Assembly: GCA_002728755.1 (NCBI GenBank)
Contig: PBVT01000085.1
Span: 171,488-235,487, forward strand
DNA length: 64,000 bases
From: Myxococcales bacterium
GTDB lineage: Bacteria > Myxococcota_A > UBA9042 > UBA3505
Direction: 5' to 3'
The notes beneath the pieces were generated by a model. The model was not told where the DNA came from, made no database searches, and saw nothing but the letters and a program-made list of their open reading frames with translations. Made by a program: the position numbers and the translations under genes. Of the stretch, positions 18,442-27,027 are shown one piece after another (within the stretch, counting starts at the first letter, position 1; every line of letters begins with the position of its first letter).

Positions 18442-19635
18442 TCAATAGAGGTGGGACATCATTTCTTGTACCTGGCGCTCCAGGGTGATGGGGGCAGCAT
18501 AGGCTCGAGCTTCTTCGCCCATCTTGGACAGCCCCTCCGGGTCTGCAAGTAGACTGGTCAGGGTCTTTGCCAGGGTTCCAGGATCATTGACCGGTACAAT
18601 TTGTCCCCGTTGACGGGATCGCCCGATGAGATCGGGAAGACCTCCCACGGCCGTACCGACAACCGGTGTGCCAAAGGCCATGGCTTCACAGGCGGTTTTA
18701 GGTACGCCCTCGGTTCGAGAGGGCATCACGAGAAGCTTTGCGCTGGTATATCGTTGAAAGAGCTCCGGACCGAAATCAACATGACCATCCATGATGACCC
18801 TCTCGTCGAGCCCCAGAGATGTAATCTGCTCTCGAAGTTCTTCCTCTTGTGGGCCCGATCCAACCACTCGTAGGGTCGGCTCTCCTTCCGGGGTTTCGAT
18901 ACTGGACATCGCCTTTAACAGGATATCCAGGCCCTTTTCTGGAGTCAGGCGGCCCACAAAGAGTAGGTCGGCCGCCAGATCTTCCGCATACGCTGGTGGT
19001 GGGTCGATATCCTGAGCATGTAGAAGACTGTCCATAAATGGATAGACTCGTAGCCCGCCTTGATCGAGTCGCTGTACGAGCTCTTGCCCATAGGCGAAAC
19101 AGGGGATCCGTCGGTTGGCCGCCATTCTTGAAAAGCGCGCCAGGTTGTTTCGCATGACCTTTTCGGCGACCCAGCCAACCATCGGAGGACCACCACTTCG
19201 AATACGAGCGTCTCGCTCATAGGCCCCTCGCATAACACCAAAACAACGCAGGCGTGGGATCTTATCACTCAGCTTTAGCGCTTTGAGGCTGACAGGGTGA
19301 CCAAAGTTGAGCCAAAGAGCATCCAAATCTGGCAAGGTCTGTTTCAGGACACGCTCAATACCCGGCATATAGCGCATACGATGGGTATATAAATGTACGA
19401 TCCGTGGGTAGGGCGGCAGGCGCACAACGCGAACCTTTTCATCGGGAAGTCGATAGAGTGGGGTTGGCTCTTCCGGCACGTCAAAGACACGACTCAGCAG
19501 CACGACTTCGTCGAAATGTTCGGCGAACCCAAGAAGAAATCGAATAAACGGAGTCTCCGCGTACATGCCATCGCTGGCGCGGAAAAGCCGTTGATCGTTC
19601 AAAAACCCAATTCGCGAGGTCACGGTTCTTCTCAT
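18442..19635 (-). CDS. GT4-family glycosyltransferase
   Basis: GT-B fold transferase. Motifs in the C-terminal half: FVGRLTPEKGLDILLKAM, RVVGSGPQEEEL, and RTEGVPKTACEAMAFGTP, giving the E-x7-E signature. It is first in the minus-strand trio. The ATG at 19635 has AGACAGGG just upstream, and a TATTAT box (19646-19651, minus strand) lies so close that the leader would be only a few bases; the true start may be slightly further in (GTG at 19623). Confidence 0.88.
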   Translation of the reverse strand: MRRTVTSRIGFLNDQRLFRASDGMYAETPFIRFLLGFAEHFDEVVLLSRVFDVPEEPTPLYRLPDEKVRVVRLPPYPRIVHLYTHRMRYMPGIERVLKQTLPDLDALWLNFGHPVSLKALKLSDKIPRLRCFGVMRGAYERDARIRSGGPPMVGWVAEKVMRNNLARFSRMAANRRIPCFAYGQELVQRLDQGGLRVYPFMDSLLHAQDIDPPPAYAEDLAADLLFVGRLTPEKGLDILLKAMSSIETPEGEPTLRVVGSGPQEEELREQITSLGLDERVIMDGHVDFGPELFQRYTSAKLLVMPSRTEGVPKTACEAMAFGTPVVGTAVGGLPDLIGRSRQRGQIVPVNDPGTLAKTLTSLLADPEGLSKMGEEARAYAAPITLERQVQEMMSHLY

Positions 19636-19740
19636 CCCTGTCTAGATAATAGCGTGGGTTGAACCTGCACAAATGTCAACGTTCCTGGTGGTGATTTGCT
19701 CGACGTATGGCTTCCAGAGGGAAATTTCTTGCATTTAATA

Positions 19741-19779
19741 TATCAATTGATTAATTAATAACTTATCGATTGATTAATT
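19741..19779 (+). promoter_or_regulatory. Paired operator-like repeats upstream of the TetR gene
   Basis: Two near-identical 16-base copies, TATCAATTGATTAATT (19741-19756) and TATCGATTGATTAATT (19764-19779), differ at one base and are 23 bases apart, about two helical turns. Each has a near-palindromic core of the AATTGATTAATT type. They sit 15-53 bases before the TetR start codon, the usual place for an autorepressor site. A TTGCAT at about 19731 could be a -35 box, but the -10 is unclear in this A/T-rich stretch. Confidence 0.55.
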
Positions 19780-19793
19780 CTTTAGAGAGCACT

Positions 19794-20414
19794 ATGGCCC
19801 GACCGGTAAATGCAAACGCTGAGCTCACGAGATCACGTGTTCTGAACGCCGCCCTGAACTTGTTTTCTGATCGAGGGGTCGACGGTACGTCTATACGTGA
19901 TATCGGGCGAGAGGCCGATGTGAGTTTAGCCACCGTGCACCATTATTTCGGCTCGAAAGAGGACCTGGTGGACCACTGTCTGGACTCGGTTTACCTCGCG
20001 ATGGCCGAATTACAGCCGCGTCTCCTCCCTGTTCTCACCGCTGCGTCCTCCCACGATGAGCTGGTAGAAAAGCTGGTACGGACCTACTTTCGATTTGCTC
20101 GAGAGCACCAGGCCAATGTTCGTCTGTTGATGCGGACCGTTATCGACCAGGGAGAGCTGGATGAGAAGCGTCGTCGGATCTACCAGATGCCATTCCTGGC
20201 CGTTGGGGCCGAGCGTTTAGCGGAGGTTTTGCAGGTTCCTCCGGCCTCTCTTCGTCTCCGTTTGCAGAGCATCGTACATATGACCGTGCGATACGCTTTG
20301 AGTACCGAACGGGAGATACGTGAGATCGCCGGTATCAAAGGAACAGACTCCGAGGTTCTGCTCCATATTGAGGATCATCTTGTCGATCTGGCCAAACGAA
20401 TTTTGTTGAATTGA
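19794..20414 (+). CDS. TetR-family transcriptional regulator
   Basis: 206 residues. The N-terminal helix-turn-helix (about 10-55) has the family pattern LTRSRVLNAALNLFSDRG, TSIRDIGREADVS and ATVHHYFGSKEDL. The C-terminal ligand domain is of the TetR_C type, with VRTYFRFAREHQANVRLLMR. I took the ATG at 19794 because it begins just before the HTH; a TTG at 19770 would lie within the repeat upstream. It is followed by a PhyH-type dioxygenase 12 bases on, so a lipid or acyl-CoA ligand is plausible, though only by context. Confidence 0.92.
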   Translation: MARPVNANAELTRSRVLNAALNLFSDRGVDGTSIRDIGREADVSLATVHHYFGSKEDLVDHCLDSVYLAMAELQPRLLPVLTAASSHDELVEKLVRTYFRFAREHQANVRLLMRTVIDQGELDEKRRRIYQMPFLAVGAERLAEVLQVPPASLRLRLQSIVHMTVRYALSTEREIREIAGIKGTDSEVLLHIEDHLVDLAKRILLN

Positions 20415-20426
20415 AGGAGTATGTTG

Positions 20427-21356
20427 ATGATGTCTGCGAATGCGAAGAAAAGTACCGTTCTCACGGAAGAAAGTAGCATTATGAAGTCCGATCTGCCGCC
20501 CCTTGGTACGATATTTACCCTGGGCGATACGATCACTGAGGAACAACGAGCCTTTCTGAACATCTGGGGCTACCTTCATTTTCGTGGCGTTGTGAAGCCC
20601 GACGAGGTGACTCGCGTTCTGTCGGAGCTGGTACGTATTGAAGAGCTTTGGCTGTCCGAGGGGCGTACCAAAATCAATGGTGTACCCATCTTTTGGGGGC
20701 GTGATGTCGATGGATCGCGCTTCATCCAACGCTTTCCATTTACCTCGGAATTTTCGGAAGACATTCGCACTCTGGTGCGCTCGGAGCGGTTTGAACCCAT
20801 TCGGCAGATGATCGGGGATGACATCCGGGTAGGCGATGCGGAAAAGGATGGTGTGGTCATCAACCGCTATAAGAATGTTCCTGGTAGCGTATATCCACGA
20901 TTGGGCTGGCATACCGACGGTCTGCGCGATTTGTTTTACGGTCGAATGCCGCAGCCGATGTTGAATGTCGGGGTCCATTTTAATGAGGTCAGTCGAGCCG
21001 ATGGTGGGCTTCGTTTAATTCCCGGATCCCAGAATCAGGACTTCTGGCGGATGGCATTTGCGAAGCCCTACTTCGTCTGGCACCGGGAGGATCCCCGTGA
21101 GATCTGTGTCGAAACCCAGCCAGGGGATGTGACCATTCATGATGGTCGCCTATGGCATCGGGTGGCGCGATCCCAGAATCTGGGAAACGCCAGTCTTCGA
21201 CACTCCATGTATGTGCCCTATCTGAAAGGCCCCTACGAGCCGAAGACGGATTGGACCCCTACTCCAGGCTATCATCACCTTGGTCGCGTTCTACGCGCTG
21301 TACGCATGGCGAACCCACGCGTATGGCCGGCCCATATACGAAGCCTTCGCCGCTGA
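20427..21356 (+). CDS. Phytanoyl-CoA dioxygenase (PhyH) family protein
   Basis: Fe(II)/2-oxoglutarate oxygenase of 309 residues. The iron ligands are visible: HTD in WHTDGLRDLFYG (His-x-Asp), and a distal His in IHDGRLWHRVARS. The Arg two residues after that His is where 2-oxoglutarate is usually held. GGLRLIPGS matches the beta strand between them. Of the clustered starts, the ATG at 20427 has GGAG seven bases upstream. Probably cotranscribed with the TetR gene. PhyH enzymes hydroxylate many substrates, so phytanoyl-CoA itself is not implied. Confidence 0.87.
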   Translation: MMSANAKKSTVLTEESSIMKSDLPPLGTIFTLGDTITEEQRAFLNIWGYLHFRGVVKPDEVTRVLSELVRIEELWLSEGRTKINGVPIFWGRDVDGSRFIQRFPFTSEFSEDIRTLVRSERFEPIRQMIGDDIRVGDAEKDGVVINRYKNVPGSVYPRLGWHTDGLRDLFYGRMPQPMLNVGVHFNEVSRADGGLRLIPGSQNQDFWRMAFAKPYFVWHREDPREICVETQPGDVTIHDGRLWHRVARSQNLGNASLRHSMYVPYLKGPYEPKTDWTPTPGYHHLGRVLRAVRMANPRVWPAHIRSLRR

Positions 21357-21360
21357 GTGC

Positions 21361-22401
21361 TCAGGGACAGATCCCGATCGAGGGAAAGCCATCGGGTGGT
21401 GAGCATTGACTGGGGACGGCACCACATAGATCGCCACAGACGGACGGTGCACCTTCGGGCACTAGATCGGGGTCGATATAGATGGCAGAGAAGGTGGTAT
21501 TACCCGCCTCGTAATCGTGCGTTGTGGAGTTCGTAGAGAGATTAATGCCGGTATAGGACAGCGTGCCTTCAATACCGTCTTTGTCCGTGTCGTCATTGGT
21601 TACGACGATTCCTGTCAGGCGAACCCCTTTCAAGGTGACTATGATCGGGCCAAGCCGGATCACTACCTCGACCGGATCCGTCTCGAAAAAGCGGCCTTCT
21701 GGCTCCAGGCTGATCTTGGCGGTCATATGTAAAACGAAGCCTTGATCTGTGGTGTCGATGAACAACTCGGTCGGGTCCATTGTGGTCTTGGCTGCGCCTT
21801 CGATCTCGTCGGCCTCTCCGGCGGCCACGGCGGTCTTACCGTCTGAGCGTACCTGAATATCGGTGATCAAGGTCAGCGTGGCGGGCAGGGGCGAAGTGGT
21901 CTGTGCCATGACGACATAATGACCGCTGTCGAAGGTGATATCGACATCTGGTGGAAGTTCGTCGTCGATAGGTTTGAACTGGATATCAAACCAACTGGAT
22001 GTTCCCGTGGACGCAGCCGAACCGCTCTCGAGACCGGCCTGAACTTCGATACTCAACGGGACGTCTGGTTTTCCCAGTGTCGTCGGATCAAATTCCAGGA
22101 TGGCCCGTTTCCGATCGTCAGTCAGTTGTATGGCAAGCCCAGAGCACGGGGAATCGATTTGGCAATCGGAGCGATGGGGCTCGACGTCTGTTGGGATCTC
22201 CCCTTCCAGATCGCGCTCCCCAGGCCAGATACTGATCGCCAGACTTTCCGCTATGACCGGATTATCGAACTCCAACTCGACCGGGTCTTCCACAAAGAAG
22301 CTACCCGTCTCGGGCTGAACCAATTTCACATGGGTGGGTGGTGTATAGGTACAACCCACAAGCAGAATGGCGACAAGAAACGGTGGTAATCGGTGAATCA
22401 T
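21361..22401 (-). CDS. Lipoprotein of unknown function, Ig-like
   Basis: 346 residues with signal peptide and lipobox LVGC (Cys about 16). The first part has PETGSFFVEDPVELEFDNPV and ILEFDPTTL, like the Big/SbsA-type Ig domains that describe extreme values in surface lipoproteins. The C terminus has a cluster of Cys (CGDLCGAVPSQC). It sits five bases after a beta-barrel-like protein and is likely cotranscribed; a joint outer-membrane job is inferred only from position. Its stop is four bases from that of the PhyH gene on the other strand. Confidence 0.78.
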   Translation of the reverse strand: MIHRLPPFLVAILLVGCTYTPPTHVKLVQPETGSFFVEDPVELEFDNPVIAESLAISIWPGERDLEGEIPTDVEPHRSDCQIDSPCSGLAIQLTDDRKRAILEFDPTTLGKPDVPLSIEVQAGLESGSAASTGTSSWFDIQFKPIDDELPPDVDITFDSGHYVVMAQTTSPLPATLTLITDIQVRSDGKTAVAAGEADEIEGAAKTTMDPTELFIDTTDQGFVLHMTAKISLEPEGRFFETDPVEVVIRLGPIIVTLKGVRLTGIVVTNDDTDKDGIEGTLSYTGINLSTNSTTHDYEAGNTTFSAIYIDPDLVPEGAPSVCGDLCGAVPSQCSPPDGFPSIGICP

Positions 22402-22405
22402 GACT

Positions 22406-24064
22406 CTAATAACGATAAAGGAATCGGCTCTCGATTAAAAAGGACGTCACACCATGTCCATGTTCGTCCTTAAGAGAACTGCCGGGTAGAAGAACGGCAC
22501 CTTCGAGGGTCCAAAGAAAGTACTCGTGATAGGTCCACTGCATCTGAAGGTCGATTTCGGTGCCGTAATAATCGCCGGGTTTACCCCCATGGAAGTTTAC
22601 AGCGTCGTCTGAGATATCGTTTCCGTCTTCGGCCAGGATCGTCGCAATCGGATCAACCACCCCACCGTCTGCGGCTGGCCAGGCGAAGAGAGCCCCGAGC
22701 CGTGTATGGAATTTATGGGTTGGCCCATCGACCCAGTCAATACGGAGCTGTGGGAACAAGGCGAACGCGTTGGTAAACCGACCTTCTGTGCTGATCTCCG
22801 TAAGAGGAAAGCTCGGTGCATCAAGGCTGTTCAGATTTTCCATACCCACGGCGGCGGCCCGGGCGGACTCAAACGCCATGATATGTTCGAACAGTAGCAG
22901 ACCAACATTGGAGTCTCGGGCGAATGTGAATGATGTGATCGGTGTATCGGGACGTGGATCGTCGTCACCGGATGCATAATCTACTTCAAAGGTAAGGGTG
23001 ACCGGACCCGCCTTATAATCGAGGATGGCCTGCATTCCCGAGGCATGGAGGTCCTGCACATGGGGCTCACCATTGGAGAGCACCGCAAAACCTTCGGAGA
23101 CCTCCCGTGTGGAACCCGTATGAAGGGTATATTGGACCTGCAGCCAGAAGGGTCCCAGGCCGGCCTGTGCCTGCAATGGGAAGCTATAGATGTCGGTGTC
23201 GAAGCTGTCATTTTGAACGGAGACAACATTCGCGGAGAGGAGAATGTCCCGCCAACACAAGCCGAAGGTCTTCAGTTCGGGTTGTTTCCATTGGAGCGCA
23301 AACCCCATCTTTCCCAAGTCATCTGAAAACTGGTCGAGGGTTCCCTGCGACATCCAATCATAGAAGACGGCGAGGAAGATGCCTTCGTCCATGGACGCGT
23401 TAAAGACATGGGATTTACCCTTTGCCAAACGTTGGAAGACCTGGTCGAGCTTCGTGGCGAAGAGGACCCGATCCGCGATGTCCGAGTAGGAGCTAACACC
23501 CCAGCGATTGCTTCGGCTGCCGTCGTGTACCGTTATGCCGGGTCCATACTTCATCGGTTGTCGCCCGATACGAAGTAGACCCAATGGGAGCACAGCGTCA
23601 CCATAGATATGGTTGAGTTGAATCGCACGTCTCGGTTCGAGAACGGGGATGTAGCTGTCCGCATCCAAAGGATCCGCCCCCGGTCTGAGGCCGATTCCCC
23701 AACCCACTTCATTGGGGCGTTTGGAGGCGATGGTTAGACCGGCGTTTGGTGCGGGGACTTGTCCGAAGGTTCCATTGTCACCAAAGAGTACACCGTCCAG
23801 GGCATCGAGTTGAAGAGTCAGTGATACCTTTTGATTTCGATGTAAACGAAGATTGGATCGCAACCGTTGCTCAACCCAGTATCCATCACGAACGGCGGTA
23901 CCGCTCAGCTCGAATGGGTTTATATATAGGCCACGCGTTCGATATTCGAGGTTTGCGTCGACGCCCATAGCATTCGTATCGGCGGCCTGCCCCGTGGCGG
24001 GAACCAGGAGAAATAGGAGAGCCAATATCGGTGCTAGTCTAAAATTTCCCAACAGGAACTTCAT
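22406..24064 (-). CDS. Outer-membrane beta-barrel-like protein, possibly TIGR04551 type
   Basis: 552 residues after a standard signal peptide (LALLFLLVPATGQAA). The mature protein alternates hydrophobic and polar residues, has repeated aromatic strands (LEYRTRGLYINP, LRIGRQPMKYGPGI, GPFWLQVQYTLH), and ends in an aromatic residue (SRFLYRY), all usual for outer-membrane barrels. It recalls the TIGR04551 family of large deltaproteobacterial outer-membrane proteins and, more loosely, alginate-export porins; I could not check either. The ATG at 24064 opens directly into the signal peptide; an in-frame TTG at 24100 would add 12 residues. Confidence 0.75.
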   Translation of the reverse strand: MKFLLGNFRLAPILALLFLLVPATGQAADTNAMGVDANLEYRTRGLYINPFELSGTAVRDGYWVEQRLRSNLRLHRNQKVSLTLQLDALDGVLFGDNGTFGQVPAPNAGLTIASKRPNEVGWGIGLRPGADPLDADSYIPVLEPRRAIQLNHIYGDAVLPLGLLRIGRQPMKYGPGITVHDGSRSNRWGVSSYSDIADRVLFATKLDQVFQRLAKGKSHVFNASMDEGIFLAVFYDWMSQGTLDQFSDDLGKMGFALQWKQPELKTFGLCWRDILLSANVVSVQNDSFDTDIYSFPLQAQAGLGPFWLQVQYTLHTGSTREVSEGFAVLSNGEPHVQDLHASGMQAILDYKAGPVTLTFEVDYASGDDDPRPDTPITSFTFARDSNVGLLLFEHIMAFESARAAAVGMENLNSLDAPSFPLTEISTEGRFTNAFALFPQLRIDWVDGPTHKFHTRLGALFAWPAADGGVVDPIATILAEDGNDISDDAVNFHGGKPGDYYGTEIDLQMQWTYHEYFLWTLEGAVLLPGSSLKDEHGHGVTSFLIESRFLYRY

Positions 24065-24224
24065 ACCTTCTGCCCATGAACTAAGAAGATCGTGTTCCAA
24101 TGGTTGTAAACGTGATTCGCATTCGACGCAACGCCCGAATATGCACTAGGCGAGTCTAGCGGACCGTGTTAGAAGACGATCGTCCCTTGAATGACATAGT
24201 AGTATTTTTCGGTAGAGGTAGAGT

Positions 24225-25619
24225 ATGAGCCATCGCATTGAAACGGATAGTATGGGTGAGATTCGGGTACCGTCGGAACGTCTCTGGGGGGCGCAGACGC
24301 AGCGGTCGTACGAGAACTTCCGGATTGGAACACAGATAGTACCCGCCTCGTTGATCCAGGCGTATGCAATCGTGAAACAGGCGGCAGCCGATGTGAACTG
24401 CCAATTAGGAGAGATCTCCGAAGAGGTTGCGGCCGCCATCGACCAGGCGGCTCAGGAGGTTATCGACGGAGACTGGGTAGAGGAATTCCCCTTGAAGGTA
24501 TGGCAGACCGGTAGCGGCACCCAGACGAATATGAACGTGAACGAGGTGTTGGCGAATCGTGCGAGTGAAATCATGGGAGGTGAGCGAGGTCAGAAAAAGC
24601 CCGTACACCCCAATGATCATGTAAATCGTGCCCAATCCACCAACGACTCTTTCCCGACCGCAATGCATGTCGCTGCGGTTCTCGAAGTAAAGCGCTCTCT
24701 AATTCCGGAATTGGATAATCTGAGTCGGGTGTTGGATGAGAAGGCTCGCTCCTTCACGGATCTTGTAAAGATTGGCCGGACCCATCTTCAGGACGCCACC
24801 CCTCTTACTCTCGGCCAGGAGATCAGTGGTTGGGTGGCACAGCTTGAGCAGGGGCGCAATGCCATCGTGGCCTCTCTTCAACCGGTATACGAGTTGGCTC
24901 TGGGCGGTACGGCTGTCGGGACTGGCCTTAACACCCATCCGGACTATGCCGTGCAGGTTGCCGACGCTATTGCGAATCGAACGGGGGAACCCTTTGTAAC
25001 GGCGTCGAATAAGTTTGCTGCCCTTGGCAGTCATGATGCCGTGGTTGGTCTTTCGAGCTCGTTGAAACAGCTCGCTTGCGCTCTGATGAAGATCGCCAAC
25101 GATGTGCGTTGGTTGGCGAGTGGACCCCGTTGTGGGATTGGCGAGATTACGATTCCTGCGAATGAGCCGGGTAGCTCTATCATGCCGGGTAAGGTGAACC
25201 CCACACAAAGCGAAGCCTTAACGATGTTATGTTGTCAGGTTATGGGCAATGATATGGCCGTGGCCATTGCTGGATCGCAGGGTAATTTTGAGCTGAATGT
25301 CTACAAGCCCGTCATGATTCATAATGTGCTCGATTCGATTCAGCTACTGGCGGACGGGATGCGTTCGTTCAACGTAAACTGTGCCGCAGGAATCGAGCCC
25401 GATCGGGAACGAATCGGTGAGCTTCTTCATAAGTCTCTTATGTTGGTTACGGCTTTGAATCCGCATATTGGCTACGATAACGCAGCCAAGATCGCCAAGA
25501 CCGCCTATGCTCAGGGTAAGACTCTTAAGCAGGTTGCTGTAGAAATGGAGCTGCTTACAGAAGCGGAATTCGATGAAAAGGTTCGTCCGGAACAAATGGT
25601 TGGGCCCAATCGGGGTTGA
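24225..25619 (+). CDS. fumC: Class II fumarate hydratase
   Basis: Converts fumarate and water to malate in the TCA cycle; a homotetramer without iron-sulfur cluster. The signature [15 protein letters not shown] is present, as is [20 protein letters not shown] near residue 125, and the start [15 protein letters not shown] is typical. 464 residues is the normal length. GGTAGAGGT lies just before the ATG. A perfect palindrome GACGATCGTC at 24175-24184 lies about 40 bases upstream of the start. First of a group with the MBL-like gene and truC. Confidence 0.97.
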   Translation: MSHRIETDSMGEIRVPSERLWGAQTQRSYENFRIGTQIVPASLIQAYAIVKQAAADVNCQLGEISEEVAAAIDQAAQEVIDGDWVEEFPLKVWQTGSGTQTNMNVNEVLANRASEIMGGERGQKKPVHPNDHVNRAQSTNDSFPTAMHVAAVLEVKRSLIPELDNLSRVLDEKARSFTDLVKIGRTHLQDATPLTLGQEISGWVAQLEQGRNAIVASLQPVYELALGGTAVGTGLNTHPDYAVQVADAIANRTGEPFVTASNKFAALGSHDAVVGLSSSLKQLACALMKIANDVRWLASGPRCGIGEITIPANEPGSSIMPGKVNPTQSEALTMLCCQVMGNDMAVAIAGSQGNFELNVYKPVMIHNVLDSIQLLADGMRSFNVNCAAGIEPDRERIGELLHKSLMLVTALNPHIGYDNAAKIAKTAYAQGKTLKQVAVEMELLTEAEFDEKVRPEQMVGPNRG

Positions 25620-25633
25620 GGACAGCAAAGCCC

Positions 25634-26230
25634 ATGAAGCAATTACACCGCACAGACCTCTATTCCTGGTCAGAGTTCAATGAAGAAAAGGCCATGGACT
25701 TCAATAGTGTTGTCTGGGTTCGTGAAGAGGGGAATGTTGTCATCGACCCAGTCCCCATGGAGGCCGAAGACCAGGATCATCTGATGGCTTTGGGTGGAGC
25801 GGCGTGGATTGTTATCACCAATTCCGATCATATTCGCGCGAGTCGAAGCCTCTCGGCCTTTACTGGTGCGATGATTGCGGGGCCGTCGGGAGAGCGCGGC
25901 TCGTTCATTTTCCCATGTGATCGGTGGCTTGAAGACGGTGAAGAGGTCGTTCCTGGACTGGAAGTAATCGAAATCCATGGGTCCAAGACATCGGGAGAAT
26001 TGGCTCTTCTTCTGGAAGAGACCACCCTGATTACCGGTGATCTCATTCGAGGGATCCGCATGGGGGAGCTTCATCTTCTTGGTGACGAGAAGTTGCACGA
26101 CAAAGACCAGGTTCTGGCATTTCTGGAGTATCTTGCTTCTTTAACGCAGATCGAAACCGTTCTCGTTGGTGATGGCTGGTCTCTTTTAGAGAATGGTCAT
26201 GAGCATCTGTGTCGGCTACTCCCCTATTGA
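25634..26230 (+). CDS. Degenerate metallo-beta-lactamase-fold protein
   Basis: 198 residues with the strand pattern of the MBL fold but not its metal motif. Where THxHxDH is expected it reads TNSDHIRAS. The later landmarks remain in altered form: VIEIHGSKTSGELAL, LITGDLIRG (for FTGD) and VLVGDGWSLLENG (for the GHG region). The first two metal His residues are missing, so it may bind no dinuclear zinc site. It follows fumC closely, and its end overlaps the truC start by 22 bases. The ATG at 25634 has GAGGA 11 bases upstream. Function unknown. Confidence 0.7.
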   Translation: MKQLHRTDLYSWSEFNEEKAMDFNSVVWVREEGNVVIDPVPMEAEDQDHLMALGGAAWIVITNSDHIRASRSLSAFTGAMIAGPSGERGSFIFPCDRWLEDGEEVVPGLEVIEIHGSKTSGELALLLEETTLITGDLIRGIRMGELHLLGDEKLHDKDQVLAFLEYLASLTQIETVLVGDGWSLLENGHEHLCRLLPY

Positions 26231-26973
26231 GTACAGTCCACAGACGCCCCTTATCGGTTCTGGCTGAAGAGCTCGTTCTTCTATACGAGGACGACCATAT
26301 CCTTGTGGTAAATAAACCATCCGGCCTTCTTGTGCATCGGGGATGGGGTAACGATTCGATCACGGCGGTTCGTCTTGTTCGGGAGCGTACGAATAAGAAG
26401 GTGAATCCCGTTCATCGCCTGGATCGACCCACAAGTGGAACCTTACTATTTGCCTGTAGCGAATCCGCCAATAAGGCTCTGAATACAGCCTTTCGAGACG
26501 GTCAGATTGTGAAGCGATACCTCGCCCTTGTTCGTGGGCTTACTCCCGACCAGGGGGAAATCGACAACCCTGTACCGTCGAAACCGAAAGGTCCCAGGGT
26601 TGCCGCACAAAGCATCTATTGGCGACGCGGTACCTTTGAGCGGTATTCCCTTGTAGAGGTAGCCCCACAAACGGGACGCCTGCACCAGATACGTCGACAT
26701 CTGAAACATATTACGCATCCAATTATTGGAGACGTGAATTATGGCAAGGGTGATCTGAACCGACATTTCCGGGACGAATACGATCTGCAGCGGTTGGCAC
26801 TCCATGCCGGACTTCTTTCCTTTCAACATCCGATTACATCCGAGCCGTTGACGTTTTTCGCGCCATTGCCAGACGACCTGAAGAGACCACTCGAGCGAAT
26901 GGGGCTCTCCGAATCGAGTTGGGATATGCAGGATTCCCTGGTTGTAAGACCGTTGGTGCGTCCCGAATCTTGA
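26209..26973 (+). CDS. truC: tRNA pseudouridine synthase, TruC-like (RluA family)
   Basis: Converts a uridine to pseudouridine in RNA, position 65 of tRNA in the E. coli TruC. The catalytic motif HRLDRPTSG holds the nucleophilic Asp. LLYEDDHILVVNKPSGLLVHRGW at the start and GRLHQIRRHLKHITHPIIGD match TruC closely in wording and spacing, more than RluA/RluD. 254 residues. The GTG at 26209 overlaps the previous gene; a TTG at 26227 is a later choice. Confidence 0.87.
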   Translation: MSATPLLSTVHRRPLSVLAEELVLLYEDDHILVVNKPSGLLVHRGWGNDSITAVRLVRERTNKKVNPVHRLDRPTSGTLLFACSESANKALNTAFRDGQIVKRYLALVRGLTPDQGEIDNPVPSKPKGPRVAAQSIYWRRGTFERYSLVEVAPQTGRLHQIRRHLKHITHPIIGDVNYGKGDLNRHFRDEYDLQRLALHAGLLSFQHPITSEPLTFFAPLPDDLKRPLERMGLSESSWDMQDSLVVRPLVRPES

Positions 26974-26997
26974 AGCTGGCCCAGGTTCATCTACAAT
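26970..26997 (+). promoter_or_regulatory. Sigma-70-type promoter for the repeat lipoprotein
   Basis: TTGAAG (26970-26975) and TACAAT (26992-26997) are separated by 16 bases. The -35 box includes the truC stop codon. Transcription would begin near 27004, and the start codon with its GGAGG site is at 27028, so spacing fits. Confidence 0.5.
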
Positions 26998-27027
26998 ATT
27001 GCTTCCAGGCGAATGGAGGCCGATAGG

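Noticed and set aside
17781-18488. Plus-strand 235-residue open frame
   Set aside because: Antisense to a clear GT2 glycosyltransferase with all motifs; typical shadow frame.
20217-20978. Minus-strand 253-residue open frame
   Set aside because: Antisense to the TetR and PhyH genes, both supported by motifs; shadow frame.
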